Positions 54,388 to 63,152 of a stretch of 64,000 nucleotides of DNA are shown piece after piece. The notes under the pieces were generated by a model. It was given only the letters and a program-made list of their open reading frames with translations. It had not been told where the DNA came from and did not search any database. This DNA is from Rhodobiaceae bacterium (lineage in GTDB: Bacteria > Pseudomonadota > Alphaproteobacteria > Parvibaculales > Parvibaculaceae): the NCBI GenBank assembly GCA_021404525.1, contig JAAWWE010000001.1, forward strand, positions 1 to 64,000. The letters run 5' to 3'. Position 1 is the stretch's first letter. Each line of letters opens with the position of its first letter. A program made the position numbers and the translations under genes.

Positions 54388-55317
54388 AGCCATCAAACGA
54401 GCATCCAGTCATCGCCGAGTGGCTGTGAGAGGGAGTCGAATCCGGCGAACCCACCATTGTTGATATCGATGCCGACATGCTGTCCAGTTGGGGCATATCG
54501 GACGATGATGTCGTCATAACCATCATTGTCATAATCAAACATGCCCACAATGTCGTAGCTGGTGCCGAGATTGGGTCCGACGTAGAAGGTTCCGCTGTTC
54601 ACACCATTTTCCATGTTGATGGCTGTGATCTCACCGGTGACTTGATTGCGGTAGACCACATCGTCAAAACCATCGCCATTGAGATCAGCGGCGCCGCGCG
54701 CGACAAGGTCCGGTCCGCCACCAGCGGCCACAAGCCCCCAGCCGCTGAAGACACCAGCATCCATATCCATGAAGTAGGTGGTTCCAGAGGGCCGGTGTTG
54801 GACCAGAATGTCAGATAAGCCGTCTCTGTCGAAGTCGCCAATGTCAACGGGATCCCAGATGTTGGCAGTGGTTGTGATATAGACCCACCCGGTATCCACA
54901 CCAAATGAATCGCGGTCATAGTAGAACAGGTTACCCGTCGGGCTCATAATCATAAGGTCATTGAAGCCGTCGCCTGTGAAGTCGCCAACGCCTTCGAAGC
55001 TCCAATTGGCCGGTAGAGCAGGGAAGTAGCCAGTCCATCCGATGCCGCCGCTGCCATTGTCGCCATAGCCGACCAGTCCTCCGGTGGTCTCATTTTGATA
55101 GAGAACCTGAGCGCGGCCAGTGCCAAACATGTCTGCTGTGTCGACAGGGGTCCAGCCGGGAACCTGACCCAGAACGGAGACATTGCTCCCGCGCCCAGCC
55201 GCATCCATATCAACATAAAAGGTTGAGTTATTCGTTGTGTGGTGGAACAGAAGTTCGTTGAACGGGTCGCCGTCAAAGTTGCTGTTATTGTTCTGTTGAA
55301 TCCCAGCAAGACCGAGA
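54388..55317. repeat. 930-base direct repeat, copy B
   Basis: The 3' end of the second protease gene, matching copy A (50824-51753) at an offset of 3564 bases. A 65-base stretch of the upstream RTX part is also identical (52318-52382 and 55888-55952), showing further shared sequence. Confidence 0.95.
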
Positions 55318-58178
55318 AAAAGCTCTGCGGGATTGATGCTTAGCCCTTCAATGTTCGTCAGTGTGTCTGTGCCATCATCCGGGAAGGCGCTGATGTCTGC
55401 GACCGTCGTTACAAACTGGCCGTCGACCATCTTTGTGTGCACCGACAGATCTGTACGGCTTGAAAAGGCTGCAAGATCAAAGCCCTCACCACCGTCGATG
55501 GTGTCGTTGCCACGCGAACCGAGAATCCGATCATTACCTCCGTCCCCGAAAAAGGAGTTGTCCGAGCTGTCTCCGACGATATCGTTGTCACCCGAGGTGC
55601 CTATGACATTCTCTAAACCGAGCAATGTGTCGGCGAAAGCGCCCGAGGTCAGATTCAATTGGAGATTGATGAACAGGTCTACGGTGAGGTTGCTGTAGTC
55701 TACAGTGTCAATGCCGTCATTGCCGTGCAGATAGTCATCTCCCAAGGAGCCAACGATTCTGTCATTCCCGCGATCACCAAACAGGACATTGTCGCTGTCA
55801 TTGCCAGTTAGCGTATCATTGCCGCTGCCGCCGACGGCAGACTCGATGCTGATCAGCGTATCGGTTAACGCCCCTGTTGTTTGGCCGGTAAGAAGGTTGA
55901 TAAACAGAGCACCAGTTACATTGTTGTAGCCAACCAGGTCAGTACCACTTCCGCCATTATACGTGTCGCCGCCACCACGCCCATAAAAAGTATCGTTCCC
56001 AGCGCCACCCGACAGTGAGTTAATACCGGTGGTACCAAAGATCAGATCATGACCTGACCCGCCAATGACAGACTCGATGCTGACTAGTGTATCGGTATCA
56101 GCACCCGTTGTTGTGCCCGCCGCCAGATCAATCGTTAGAGCGCCAACGGTCCCCTCATAGCTCGCCGTGTCACTCCCGTCACCGCCGTCCAGTGTATCGG
56201 TCCCGGCGCCACCGTTCAGTGTGTCGTTGCCACCCAGGCCGCTCAAATTGTCGTCACCGCCTCGGCCGTAGAGACCGTCAAACAGCTCGTCCCCAGTAAC
56301 AGTTTCGCCGCTGGCCGTTCCTATAAATGTCGTCTGCCCATTAATGCTCGCAAGACCCAGCTGAACCGCTTCGTTAAAGTCATCCCCATCATCTTGCATT
56401 CTAACAATGACGCCGCGGTCCAACGCCTTCACGAGTGCGTCTGTAAAGAAATGGATCGATGGGCCTTCCTGAATGAAGATTGGTATTATATTGCCGCTGG
56501 TAAGAGCTGATTTCAGCTCAATGAAACTCTCTCGGCTTTCATCAAAGAAGACTGGATAGTCGATGGGGATCAGCATGACTTTTTGATTCCCCGCTTGATA
56601 GGAGAATGTCCTGCTGTTTGCGGCTTCGACAATTGCCTCAAACAGTGTGTCAGCTCTAACGATAGAGCCCGTGGGGGTCAGAGAGTTATATGTTGTAGTC
56701 AACGATGTTGGGTCGGTGACAAAGTCCGCAGCATAGTTGATTGCGACTTCCAACGGGGAAGTCCTTTCATCGAATGCAGCTACAGCAAAGCGTGATCCTG
56801 GGTTTGTATCGAGTATGTCAACCGCCAGTGCTCCAATGGACTGTCTCAGGTTGGCTACATTTGGAGCAGCCGTGTCTGAGAGCTCCTGAAGGATGACGAT
56901 GTCTAGGGCACCCGAGATCGGATTCAAGGCAATTTGGGCGTCTGTGAATCTGGCTAACTCAACTCCTGAGAGGCTGTCTGTTCCGTCAGTACGCAAGCCG
57001 CCAGAATGTTCAATCTGAAAACTAGTACCGGACAATTGGGTGATAGAATACTCGTCGGACGCACTGTAGAAATTTGCGGTATCTCGCCCAGTGCCGCCGA
57101 TGAGAGTGTCGTTGCCTTCTCTACCGATCAGAGTGTCATTGCCAGATAGCCCATTTAACCTGTTAGCGGCTTGATTTCCGGAGACTATGTCATCCCCGGT
57201 TCCAGTCGTCGCATTTTCGATCAGTGAACGAGTGTCGTTATCGTGGAGGAGGGCATTGGCGATGCTGCCTCTGGCATATTCGCCCGAACCAAACAATCCG
57301 AGTCGGGCGACTTGATGCGATGCCAATGTTGACCATTCGCCAGGTCTAAGATCGATCTGGAGGTCGTCTGAGAAATTAGTGAAGCTATAGGTATCAACCC
57401 CGTCACCGTCCCAAATTGTGCGGAATATGGTGTTGCCACCGGGTGTTCCTTGTCCAACATTGTTGATGAACATCTCGCCCGTTGTGTCGCTGAAAGTGTA
57501 AGTGGTGTTACCGCTCCAGACCTCACCACTAGATGAATAATTCGCGCCATACATATGTTGCAATGCGGCGATGTCGAGCATCATGTAGCTTTGCGGATTG
57601 TCCCAGGTATCGTTCTCGCTGCCGTCGTTAGCTGCATCCCCAATATAATCCCGGTAGGTCATGACCGAGAATTCGTTGGAGTCGAATTCGGTGGCTAATG
57701 TGCCCAACCCATCATCATCATGGCCATGGGCGAGGCCGAGCGCGTGGCCTAGCTCATGCATAAATCCTTCATTGTAGGAAAAGTTGCCGATTGTCGGATT
57801 GTCGTAGGTCCCACCGTTCCGGAACCAGCTGTCGCCTGACTCCTCGAAGATATGCGGCGTGTAGGCATGCGCAGTTTCTGTATTGTCGGTCATCCCGAAG
57901 CGCAGCGTCGCATTGACCACATCAGTCTCGGTAATCCGATTAAAGGTCAGACCGGTAAAAGACTCAACTTCAGCAAGCAGCTTTTCGACCGCTGCGATCT
58001 GCGTAGCATTTAGAGCTTCAAACCCTGCGCCCAATTCGTTCAAGACACCATAGGGTGAGCCATAGTGTGACGCGCTGGTTGGAAAGCTGTAGGTGATCGT
58101 GGTGTCTGACCACTTCAGGTTGTGTAGAATGCCATCAAAGTCTTTGCCAGATGCCAAGACTGTACTAACGCTGGCCAT
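54393..58178 (-). CDS. Secreted RTX metalloprotease, serralysin-like, with vWA-like insert
   Basis: A 1261-residue paralogue of the neighbouring protease. The zinc site is HELGHALGLAH (141-151) and the Met-turn VMTYRDY (Met173). RTX repeats start at about residue 340. A domain at about 422-615 begins ALDIVILQELSDTAAPNV and continues NPGSRFAVAAFDERTSPL; it resembles vWA/integrin beta-I domains. More RTX repeats follow, then the FG-GAP-like tail that is nearly identical to that of the first protease, ending DDWMLV. I start at the ATG at 58178; the upstream frame to 58274 has no support. A run of ten G lies 10-19 bases upstream of the ATG. Confidence 0.88.
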   Translation of the reverse strand: MASVSTVLASGKDFDGILHNLKWSDTTITYSFPTSASHYGSPYGVLNELGAGFEALNATQIAAVEKLLAEVESFTGLTFNRITETDVVNATLRFGMTDNTETAHAYTPHIFEESGDSWFRNGGTYDNPTIGNFSYNEGFMHELGHALGLAHGHDDDGLGTLATEFDSNEFSVMTYRDYIGDAANDGSENDTWDNPQSYMMLDIAALQHMYGANYSSSGEVWSGNTTYTFSDTTGEMFINNVGQGTPGGNTIFRTIWDGDGVDTYSFTNFSDDLQIDLRPGEWSTLASHQVARLGLFGSGEYARGSIANALLHDNDTRSLIENATTGTGDDIVSGNQAANRLNGLSGNDTLIGREGNDTLIGGTGRDTANFYSASDEYSITQLSGTSFQIEHSGGLRTDGTDSLSGVELARFTDAQIALNPISGALDIVILQELSDTAAPNVANLRQSIGALAVDILDTNPGSRFAVAAFDERTSPLEVAINYAADFVTDPTSLTTTYNSLTPTGSIVRADTLFEAIVEAANSRTFSYQAGNQKVMLIPIDYPVFFDESRESFIELKSALTSGNIIPIFIQEGPSIHFFTDALVKALDRGVIVRMQDDGDDFNEAVQLGLASINGQTTFIGTASGETVTGDELFDGLYGRGGDDNLSGLGGNDTLNGGAGTDTLDGGDGSDTASYEGTVGALTIDLAAGTTTGADTDTLVSIESVIGGSGHDLIFGTTGINSLSGGAGNDTFYGRGGGDTYNGGSGTDLVGYNNVTGALFINLLTGQTTGALTDTLISIESAVGGSGNDTLTGNDSDNVLFGDRGNDRIVGSLGDDYLHGNDGIDTVDYSNLTVDLFINLQLNLTSGAFADTLLGLENVIGTSGDNDIVGDSSDNSFFGDGGNDRILGSRGNDTIDGGEGFDLAAFSSRTDLSVHTKMVDGQFVTTVADISAFPDDGTDTLTNIEGLSINPAELFLGLAGIQQNNNSNFDGDPFNELLFHHTTNNSTFYVDMDAAGRGSNVSVLGQVPGWTPVDTADMFGTGRAQVLYQNETTGGLVGYGDNGSGGIGWTGYFPALPANWSFEGVGDFTGDGFNDLMIMSPTGNLFYYDRDSFGVDTGWVYITTTANIWDPVDIGDFDRDGLSDILVQHRPSGTTYFMDMDAGVFSGWGLVAAGGGPDLVARGAADLNGDGFDDVVYRNQVTGEITAINMENGVNSGTFYVGPNLGTSYDIVGMFDYDNDGYDDIIVRYAPTGQHVGIDINNGGFAGFDSLSQPLGDDWMLV
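56336..56915 (-). other. vWA/integrin beta-I-like inserted domain of the second protease
   Basis: Residues about 422-615. The pattern of strand (ALDIVIL), the LSDT turn where a MIDAS DxSxS would be, a helix (NVANLRQSIGALAVDIL), strand (SRFAVAAFDE), and later strands (QKVMLIPIDYP, NIIPIFIQEG) matches the Rossmann-type vWA order. The first MIDAS aspartate is replaced by Glu, so metal binding is uncertain. Confidence 0.55.
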
Positions 58179-58596
58179 TTTAGATTTCCCCCCCCCCTGA
58201 AACGGCTCACCCGGTGATTTTTTGTCCACCTGCCGTTCCCAGTTACACAACTGGGTTGTTTTAACTACCATCACCGCACTGAAGAGGAGGTTCTTGGATC
58301 ACGCGCCACTGATCAGCACTGATGACCGTTGCAAGCATTCACCCTTCGCGTTGCTGCTTGAATTATGCCTGTAGTGATACCGCCAGTCCAAGGTAAAAAC
58401 CATATATCGACAAAGAACACGCTGGAGCATTGCGCGGAATCGAACACAGCCCCACACAATGGATTTGTTGAGAACTGGATGGTGTACTTTTGCACCAAAA
58501 TCAGTCGGGTTTGGAGAGTGCTTGATGACCTAAGTTTCAGAGATTCGCCGTCTGCTCAACGCAGATCGATTGGTCTGCAGACCCGGATCTCAATAT
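58179..58596. other. 418-base region between the protease and ABC-ATPase genes
   Basis: It holds the G10 tract and the presumed promoter of the second protease gene, plus the 3' end of the polysaccharide operon. The short frames in it have no ribosome sites or coherent translations. A weak five-base hairpin GCAGA/TCTGC is at 58561-58578. I see no other gene. Confidence 0.5.
58188..58197 (-). promoter_or_regulatory. Ten-G homopolymer at the ribosome binding site of the second protease gene
   Basis: On the minus strand a run of ten G ends nine bases before the ATG (GGGG-AAATCTAAA-ATG), overlapping the expected Shine-Dalgarno position. Length changes by slipped pairing would alter the spacing, and so possibly the translation, of the protease gene. 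Confidence 0.6.
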
Positions 58597-59313
58597 TCAA
58601 CCGATCTTGTCGTGGCTAACGATGGCACCTTCGCTCATAGAAAGCCTGGAGGTGCAGTACTTTTCGATCATCGGCTCAGAGTGGCTTGCCAGAACCAGAA
58701 TTTTGACTGAATTGTAGAAATCCCCGATACGCTGATTCAGTTGTTCTTGAAACTCTGCGTCGGCAGCGCCGAGGCCTTCGTCCACCAGCAGAATGTCCGT
58801 CTTTATCGAAGTGGAGATAGAGAAGCCAAGCCGCGTTACCATGCCAGCGGAGTAGGTTTTGACTGGCATATGGATGAACTCCCCCAAGCCAGAGAACTCA
58901 ATCACATCGTCAATCATGTCTGAGATCTGAGATCTGGTGAGGCCCAGCGCGTAACCACGAAGATAGATATTGTCTAAGCCACTCACCTCAACGTTGATAC
59001 CCGCCATAGGGTCAATCAGAACACCAAGCGAGCCTTCTACATCTACATGGCCTTGTGTCGGATGATAGATTCCTGCCATGACTCTGAGCAAGGATGATTT
59101 GCCGGCCCCATTGTGGCCGGTCAGCCCAAGTCGGTCACCGTCTTTTAGGTTGAGGCTGAGCTTGTTCAGCGCATGCACTTCCACAGAATCGTGTGCACCA
59201 GACGCAACCTGTCCGCCAGTTGTTTTGTGGAGTAGTTGCTGCTTCAGCGACCGCGAGTTCATTCCATATATCGGGAAGGTTAGTGTGATGTTTGAAAGGG
59301 TAATGTGAGCCAT
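58597..59313 (-). CDS. ABC transporter ATPase, polysaccharide export (KpsT/Wzt-like)
   Basis: A 238-residue ATP-binding subunit of an ABC-2 surface-polysaccharide exporter. Walker A is GHNGAGKSSL, the signature YSAGMVTRLGF, and Walker B DILLVDEGLGAAD, all with the KpsT/Wzt variants. It lacks the C-terminal carbohydrate-binding domain of long Wzt proteins, so it is more like capsule-type KpsT, or exports a polymer without capped ends. Two starts are possible: ATG at 59313 or TTG at 59322, the latter overlapping the permease stop. I use the ATG. It is the last gene of the polysaccharide operon. Confidence 0.92.
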   Translation of the reverse strand: MAHITLSNITLTFPIYGMNSRSLKQQLLHKTTGGQVASGAHDSVEVHALNKLSLNLKDGDRLGLTGHNGAGKSSLLRVMAGIYHPTQGHVDVEGSLGVLIDPMAGINVEVSGLDNIYLRGYALGLTRSQISDMIDDVIEFSGLGEFIHMPVKTYSAGMVTRLGFSISTSIKTDILLVDEGLGAADAEFQEQLNQRIGDFYNSVKILVLASHSEPMIEKYCTSRLSMSEGAIVSHDKIG

Positions 59314-59318
59314 GCTTG

Positions 59319-60113
59319 TCAAACCCAGTATGGAATGCGCTTTATTGAGCGTCTTAGAAGCGCATAGGTAATTAGCGCGCCAAACACCAGCGACACCGCA
59401 AGCACTTGATAAGACAGCATGGCAGTCGGCTGGTTGAGGAGAGGATTCCGGACCACCGAGATCATGTGGTAGAGCGGATTTGCATCAATAAAGACGGGAC
59501 GATTTGCGAGGGTCGCAGGGGACCAGAAAATGGGTGTCACGAAAAAGAAGACCTGCAGGACGCTGGCAACGATTTGGGTGACGTCTCGATAGCGCGTGGC
59601 CACAACACCAAAGAAAATCGATATCCAGAGCATGTTGCCAAGAAAAAGAATCAGCCCCGGGAAAAAATACAGTGTATTCCAGTCCACCGTTCGCATGAAA
59701 ATCAGCCATACGAGTACGAAGATGACCGAGTTCGCCAATAGTATGTAGATGTTGCGCAGGAGCATTCTGAAGAAATGCACCAGTAGCGGAAGAGGTAGGT
59801 TCTGCACCAGGCTCCTTGAATCATAAAAGCAGGTGCAGGACTCAATGACGACAGTTGAAAAAAAGGACCAAAACAGGAAGCCAGTCACAACGTAAGGCAG
59901 GTAGCTCGTCAGGGGTGTGCCAAAAACTTGAGAAAAAATGAGGGCCAGTGTGGCTACAAAGATTCCCATGCTCAGAGTCAGCCAGAAAGGACCCAGGATC
60001 GAACGCCTAAAGCGGGTGCGGATGTCATGGGTCGCAAAAGACACCCACATGGGGTAGGCCTTCACCGACCGGACAAAATCGGACAGCACAGGGTTTTTAA
60101 TCGCGGATGGCAC
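59319..60113 (-). CDS. ABC-2 type polysaccharide export permease (KpsM/Wzm-like)
   Basis: A 264-residue membrane protein with about six hydrophobic helices. RTRFRRSILGPFWLTLSMG is the typical N-terminal sequence, and RYRDVTQIVASVLQVFFFVTPIFW, NPLYHMI and TYALLRRSI match the family. It starts with GTG at 60113. It is the partner of the ATPase at 58597-59313, its stop being five bases from the ATPase ATG. Together they should export a polysaccharide across the inner membrane. Confidence 0.92.
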   Translation of the reverse strand: MPSAIKNPVLSDFVRSVKAYPMWVSFATHDIRTRFRRSILGPFWLTLSMGIFVATLALIFSQVFGTPLTSYLPYVVTGFLFWSFFSTVVIESCTCFYDSRSLVQNLPLPLLVHFFRMLLRNIYILLANSVIFVLVWLIFMRTVDWNTLYFFPGLILFLGNMLWISIFFGVVATRYRDVTQIVASVLQVFFFVTPIFWSPATLANRPVFIDANPLYHMISVVRNPLLNQPTAMLSYQVLAVSLVFGALITYALLRRSIKRIPYWV

Positions 60114-60187
60114 TACGAAGATGCTCTCTGGCAGATGACCGTCAGGACTGTTTCAAAAAAGACTGACGTCTAACAATATCGAAACAA

Positions 60188-60871
60188 CTATGACCGCTTT
60201 CCAGCGCCGATAGCAAAGACATAGTGAGCCATCTTATGGTGTCCTGTATGGACCACTTCGTCATTCATGCTGAAGATGAAAACATTGTGGAAAAATTCGG
60301 ACATGAGTTCTTTCAGGTCAGGCGCAGTCTTGCAGTTGATATGGCCTTCCTTCGATTGTGGCGACGCATAGGCCTGGCTCTCCAGGGTGGGGATGCCGAT
60401 AATGCCGACGCCATTCTCGCCGAGACCGGCAAACGAGTTTTTCAGAAACTCATGCTCCACAGCTGGCTCAATGTGTTCGAGCACATCTAGCGCGTAGACG
60501 GCATCATAATTGCCAGGAGGAGGGCCATCCAGTAGATCGTGGACGAGCGCATCAAACTCCCATCCTTCAACCATCCGCGATTTTACGTCTTCGATGAACA
60601 GAGGATCAAAATCCAATCCGGTGTACTTGCCGACTTCAGCTTGTACGATCCTGGGACCAAAGGCGTCTCCACACCCAACTTCAAGGACACTGTCCTTGCC
60701 CGATAACATCTTGGCGACGAATTTGTATCGTGACAGGCGGAAAACAAGATGTTTGGGGTCCTGGTACCAGCTTTCGCTGCTTCGCAGACCAAGGCGTTCA
60801 AAGCCGCGTTCTTCTGCTGCATCAACACAAACTTGATACTGCTTTTCTTTTGTAAGTGCTGCGTCGCTCAT
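60188..60871 (-). CDS. Class I SAM-dependent methyltransferase
   Basis: A 227-residue methyltransferase. Motif I is VLEVGCGDAFG, followed by YTGLDFDPLF, then ALDVLEHIEPAVEHEFL and a later ENGVGIIGIPTLESQ. The N-terminal region contains SWYQDPKHLVFRLSRYKFV. The substrate is unknown; sugar or polysaccharide end-methylation is suggested by its place in the operon between a C-methyltransferase-like gene and the permease gene. Confidence 0.87.
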   Translation of the reverse strand: MSDAALTKEKQYQVCVDAAEERGFERLGLRSSESWYQDPKHLVFRLSRYKFVAKMLSGKDSVLEVGCGDAFGPRIVQAEVGKYTGLDFDPLFIEDVKSRMVEGWEFDALVHDLLDGPPPGNYDAVYALDVLEHIEPAVEHEFLKNSFAGLGENGVGIIGIPTLESQAYASPQSKEGHINCKTAPDLKELMSEFFHNVFIFSMNDEVVHTGHHKMAHYVFAIGAGKRS

Positions 60872-60896
60872 CGTTTCGATGCCCTATCTACAAGTC

Positions 60897-62174
60897 TCAT
60901 TTGGCGGCCAGAATACTGACGTCACCATCTTTTCCGACAACCCTAGTCTCAGGGCACAATACAACAAAGTGCCCGCCTTTGTTCAGATACTCTTGGTTAC
61001 TATCGATAATCTTCTGTGCGTGAACCCATGCAAGAATAACTGTGTATTGAGGCATCCGCTCGAGCAGTTCTGCGGTCGGTATGATCGGAATGCCGTCGCC
61101 AGAGGAATATTTCCCTACTTTTTGTGGGTGATCATCGAAAATATACTCGATGGCATTCGCAAGATCGAATTGAGCGATCAGCATTGGACCACTTCGTGCA
61201 GCCCCATAGGCGGCGATTGTGGCATCAGAATCTGACCACTTTTTCACCAGCGCGCCGGTTTGCTCCCGCAGGCGCCTCACGTCAGCATCGAACTGCTGCA
61301 TGGTTTCAAGCTTATCGAGGCGCCTTTTGTCCTCAAGAGCAACCAGCTCAGCTACCGACGCTTCGACAGGGCGCTTTCCACCTTTCAATTGGACAGTGCC
61401 AATAAGCGAACCATGCTGAATAGGAGAACGTTCGGCAGCGATGAGCTCCAGCCCGTGGCGATCCAGGAACTGAATCATTGGTTTCACTGAATGATGGCTC
61501 ATATGTTCATGGAAAATCGATGCAACCAACATTCCATCGACAATATCCAGAAGATACTGGGCTTCGAAGAAGAACACGCCATCGTCCGCAAGCATGATGC
61601 GGATGCTATCTACCATCGCTCCCAAGTCATCTGCGTGGGCAAAAACGTTAAACGCGCAGATTATGTGCGCCGGGCCGTGTTCGTCGCGCACCTTCTGGGC
61701 AAGTTCGGGAGACATCAGTGCTTCAATAGTTTCGATGCCGGCTTCATTTGCGCGTCTAACTACTTCCTCCGCAGGATCAATGCCAAGCACCCGGTGGCCT
61801 GCCGCCTTGAAGGGTTTAAGAAGCGAGCCGTCATTGCTTCCAATGTCAACGACAAGGGAGTCATCCGGTGCGCCGGATATCTGCCGGAATTCACCTGCCA
61901 CTTGCTGGAAATGCTCAGGCATTCCTTTGGCTTCACCAGAATAGTACGTGTATGACTTCCAAAGGTTCTCAGAATCGATGACATCCAGCTGCTGAACGTG
62001 GCCGCAATCTGCGCACATATAGACGTCAACTGGATGGCGCGCGTCGCGTAACGCCGTTTCGCGATCATCAGTGTAGTTTTCTGAAAGCGGGATAGGCTTG
62101 AGATTAACAACACGCGAAACATTGCTGGAATCGCATAGTCTGCAGGTGCTGCGATGTGAAACTGTCACTGACAT
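60897..62174 (-). CDS. Sugar C-methyltransferase-like protein
   Basis: A 425-residue three-domain methyltransferase. An N-terminal zinc-binding domain carries CRLC (11-14) and CADC (54-57). A SAM-binding domain has VVDIGSNDGSLL, and FFEAQYLLDIVDGML and HEHMSHHSVKPMI follow. The C-terminal domain has TIAAYGAARSGPML. This is the pattern of TDP-sugar C-3 methyltransferases such as TcaB9, and unlike the relative at 43481-44683 it retains the glycine-rich SAM motif. The stop of the upstream reductase and the ATG of this gene are directly adjacent (TAAATG), so they are co-translated. Confidence 0.87.
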   Translation of the reverse strand: MSVTVSHRSTCRLCDSSNVSRVVNLKPIPLSENYTDDRETALRDARHPVDVYMCADCGHVQQLDVIDSENLWKSYTYYSGEAKGMPEHFQQVAGEFRQISGAPDDSLVVDIGSNDGSLLKPFKAAGHRVLGIDPAEEVVRRANEAGIETIEALMSPELAQKVRDEHGPAHIICAFNVFAHADDLGAMVDSIRIMLADDGVFFFEAQYLLDIVDGMLVASIFHEHMSHHSVKPMIQFLDRHGLELIAAERSPIQHGSLIGTVQLKGGKRPVEASVAELVALEDKRRLDKLETMQQFDADVRRLREQTGALVKKWSDSDATIAAYGAARSGPMLIAQFDLANAIEYIFDDHPQKVGKYSSGDGIPIIPTAELLERMPQYTVILAWVHAQKIIDSNQEYLNKGGHFVVLCPETRVVGKDGDVSILAAK

Positions 62175-63062
62175 TTAGTTTTCCTTTGGTGCTGGAAATA
62201 TACCATCAACAAGGTCATCCAGCATTTGTGGGTGCAATCCGGTCAATCGGGTTGTTCGCTCCATACCAAGCCCGCTATAGCGAGGTTTGAATGCAATCTC
62301 GATGCCCTTGGCTGTTGCCGTGGTTGGTTTGATAAGGTCTGAACTGAACGAGAGACGTCGCGCCATGGACTCCGCAAGCTGAGTGTAGCTGACATTGTCG
62401 GCGCCGGAGAGATGGAGCATGCCAGAGATGCGATGCTCGCCAATCGTCACCAGGGACTCGCTGACAAACTCTACCGACATCGGAGCAAAGAGCAGATCAG
62501 AAAACGGCTCGACTACTTCACCTTTTCCCCAGGTTTCAATCCAGCCTGGCAGCGGGGAAACGTCCGGCGTGAGGATTTTGGTCAGACGCACAATGTTGAG
62601 CAGCTCAAGGGTCCCTGCGGCTTTCGCGCCATCCAGTATATTCTTTTCACCCAGAGACTTTTGCTGGGCATAGGCAATTCGAGGATCATGCGGTGCATCC
62701 TCATTTGGCCAAGCCTGATCTCCACCAAAAACAGAATTCGTCGAGATAAAGGTCACAAACACACCTTGATCTAAAAGCGATAGGACGAGGCGGGGAATAT
62801 GCTCGACGTTTGTCACATGAGCTTCTGGGTCGGTTTCGCATCTCTCGTAATTCGTCGTTGCCGCGATGATGAATGCGTAGTTGATATTACTGGGCGCCTC
62901 GAAGACCGCTTCATCGCGAAAATCCAGATAGACACGGTCGTCTGAAACGGATTCCTTCCGACGTGTCGTCGCTACGCAGGTATGGCCGCGTTTTTTTAAC
63001 GCGCGAATGACGCCTCCGCCGACAAGGCTGTCTCCTCCAACGACTAAGTAACCTTCCTGCAT
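62175..63062 (-). CDS. NAD-dependent sugar reductase/epimerase (RmlD-like)
   Basis: A 295-residue extended SDR protein. The cofactor motif VVGGDSLVGGGVI is near residue 8, and later YAFIIAATTNYERCETDP, FISTNSVFGGDQAWP and YAQQKSLGEKNIL, containing the Tyr and Lys of the active site, resemble dTDP-4-dehydrorhamnose reductase. The sugar nucleotide is not identified. The start at 63062 (MQEGYLVVG) has a TAGGAG ribosome site; the longer frame to 63131 is rejected. It directly abuts the C-methyltransferase gene. Confidence 0.85.
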   Translation of the reverse strand: MQEGYLVVGGDSLVGGGVIRALKKRGHTCVATTRRKESVSDDRVYLDFRDEAVFEAPSNINYAFIIAATTNYERCETDPEAHVTNVEHIPRLVLSLLDQGVFVTFISTNSVFGGDQAWPNEDAPHDPRIAYAQQKSLGEKNILDGAKAAGTLELLNIVRLTKILTPDVSPLPGWIETWGKGEVVEPFSDLLFAPMSVEFVSESLVTIGEHRISGMLHLSGADNVSYTQLAESMARRLSFSSDLIKPTTATAKGIEIAFKPRYSGLGMERTTRLTGLHPQMLDDLVDGIFPAPKEN

Positions 63063-63152
63063 GTAAGCTCTCGCTCCTACTGACTGAACAACTTTACGAA
63101 CTCTCACAATTGAATGTGCCGCGCCCCACAACGCTCCGCCATCAAACTGTTC

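Noticed and set aside
50829..58178. Possible CRISPR-like repeats in the RTX region
   Set aside because: The regular short repeats encode glycine/aspartate-rich RTX nonapeptides in frame, so they are protein repeats.
58365..58619. 84-residue plus-strand frame between the protease and ABC-ATPase genes
   Set aside because: No ribosome site or coherent protein features and it overlaps the end of the ATPase gene.
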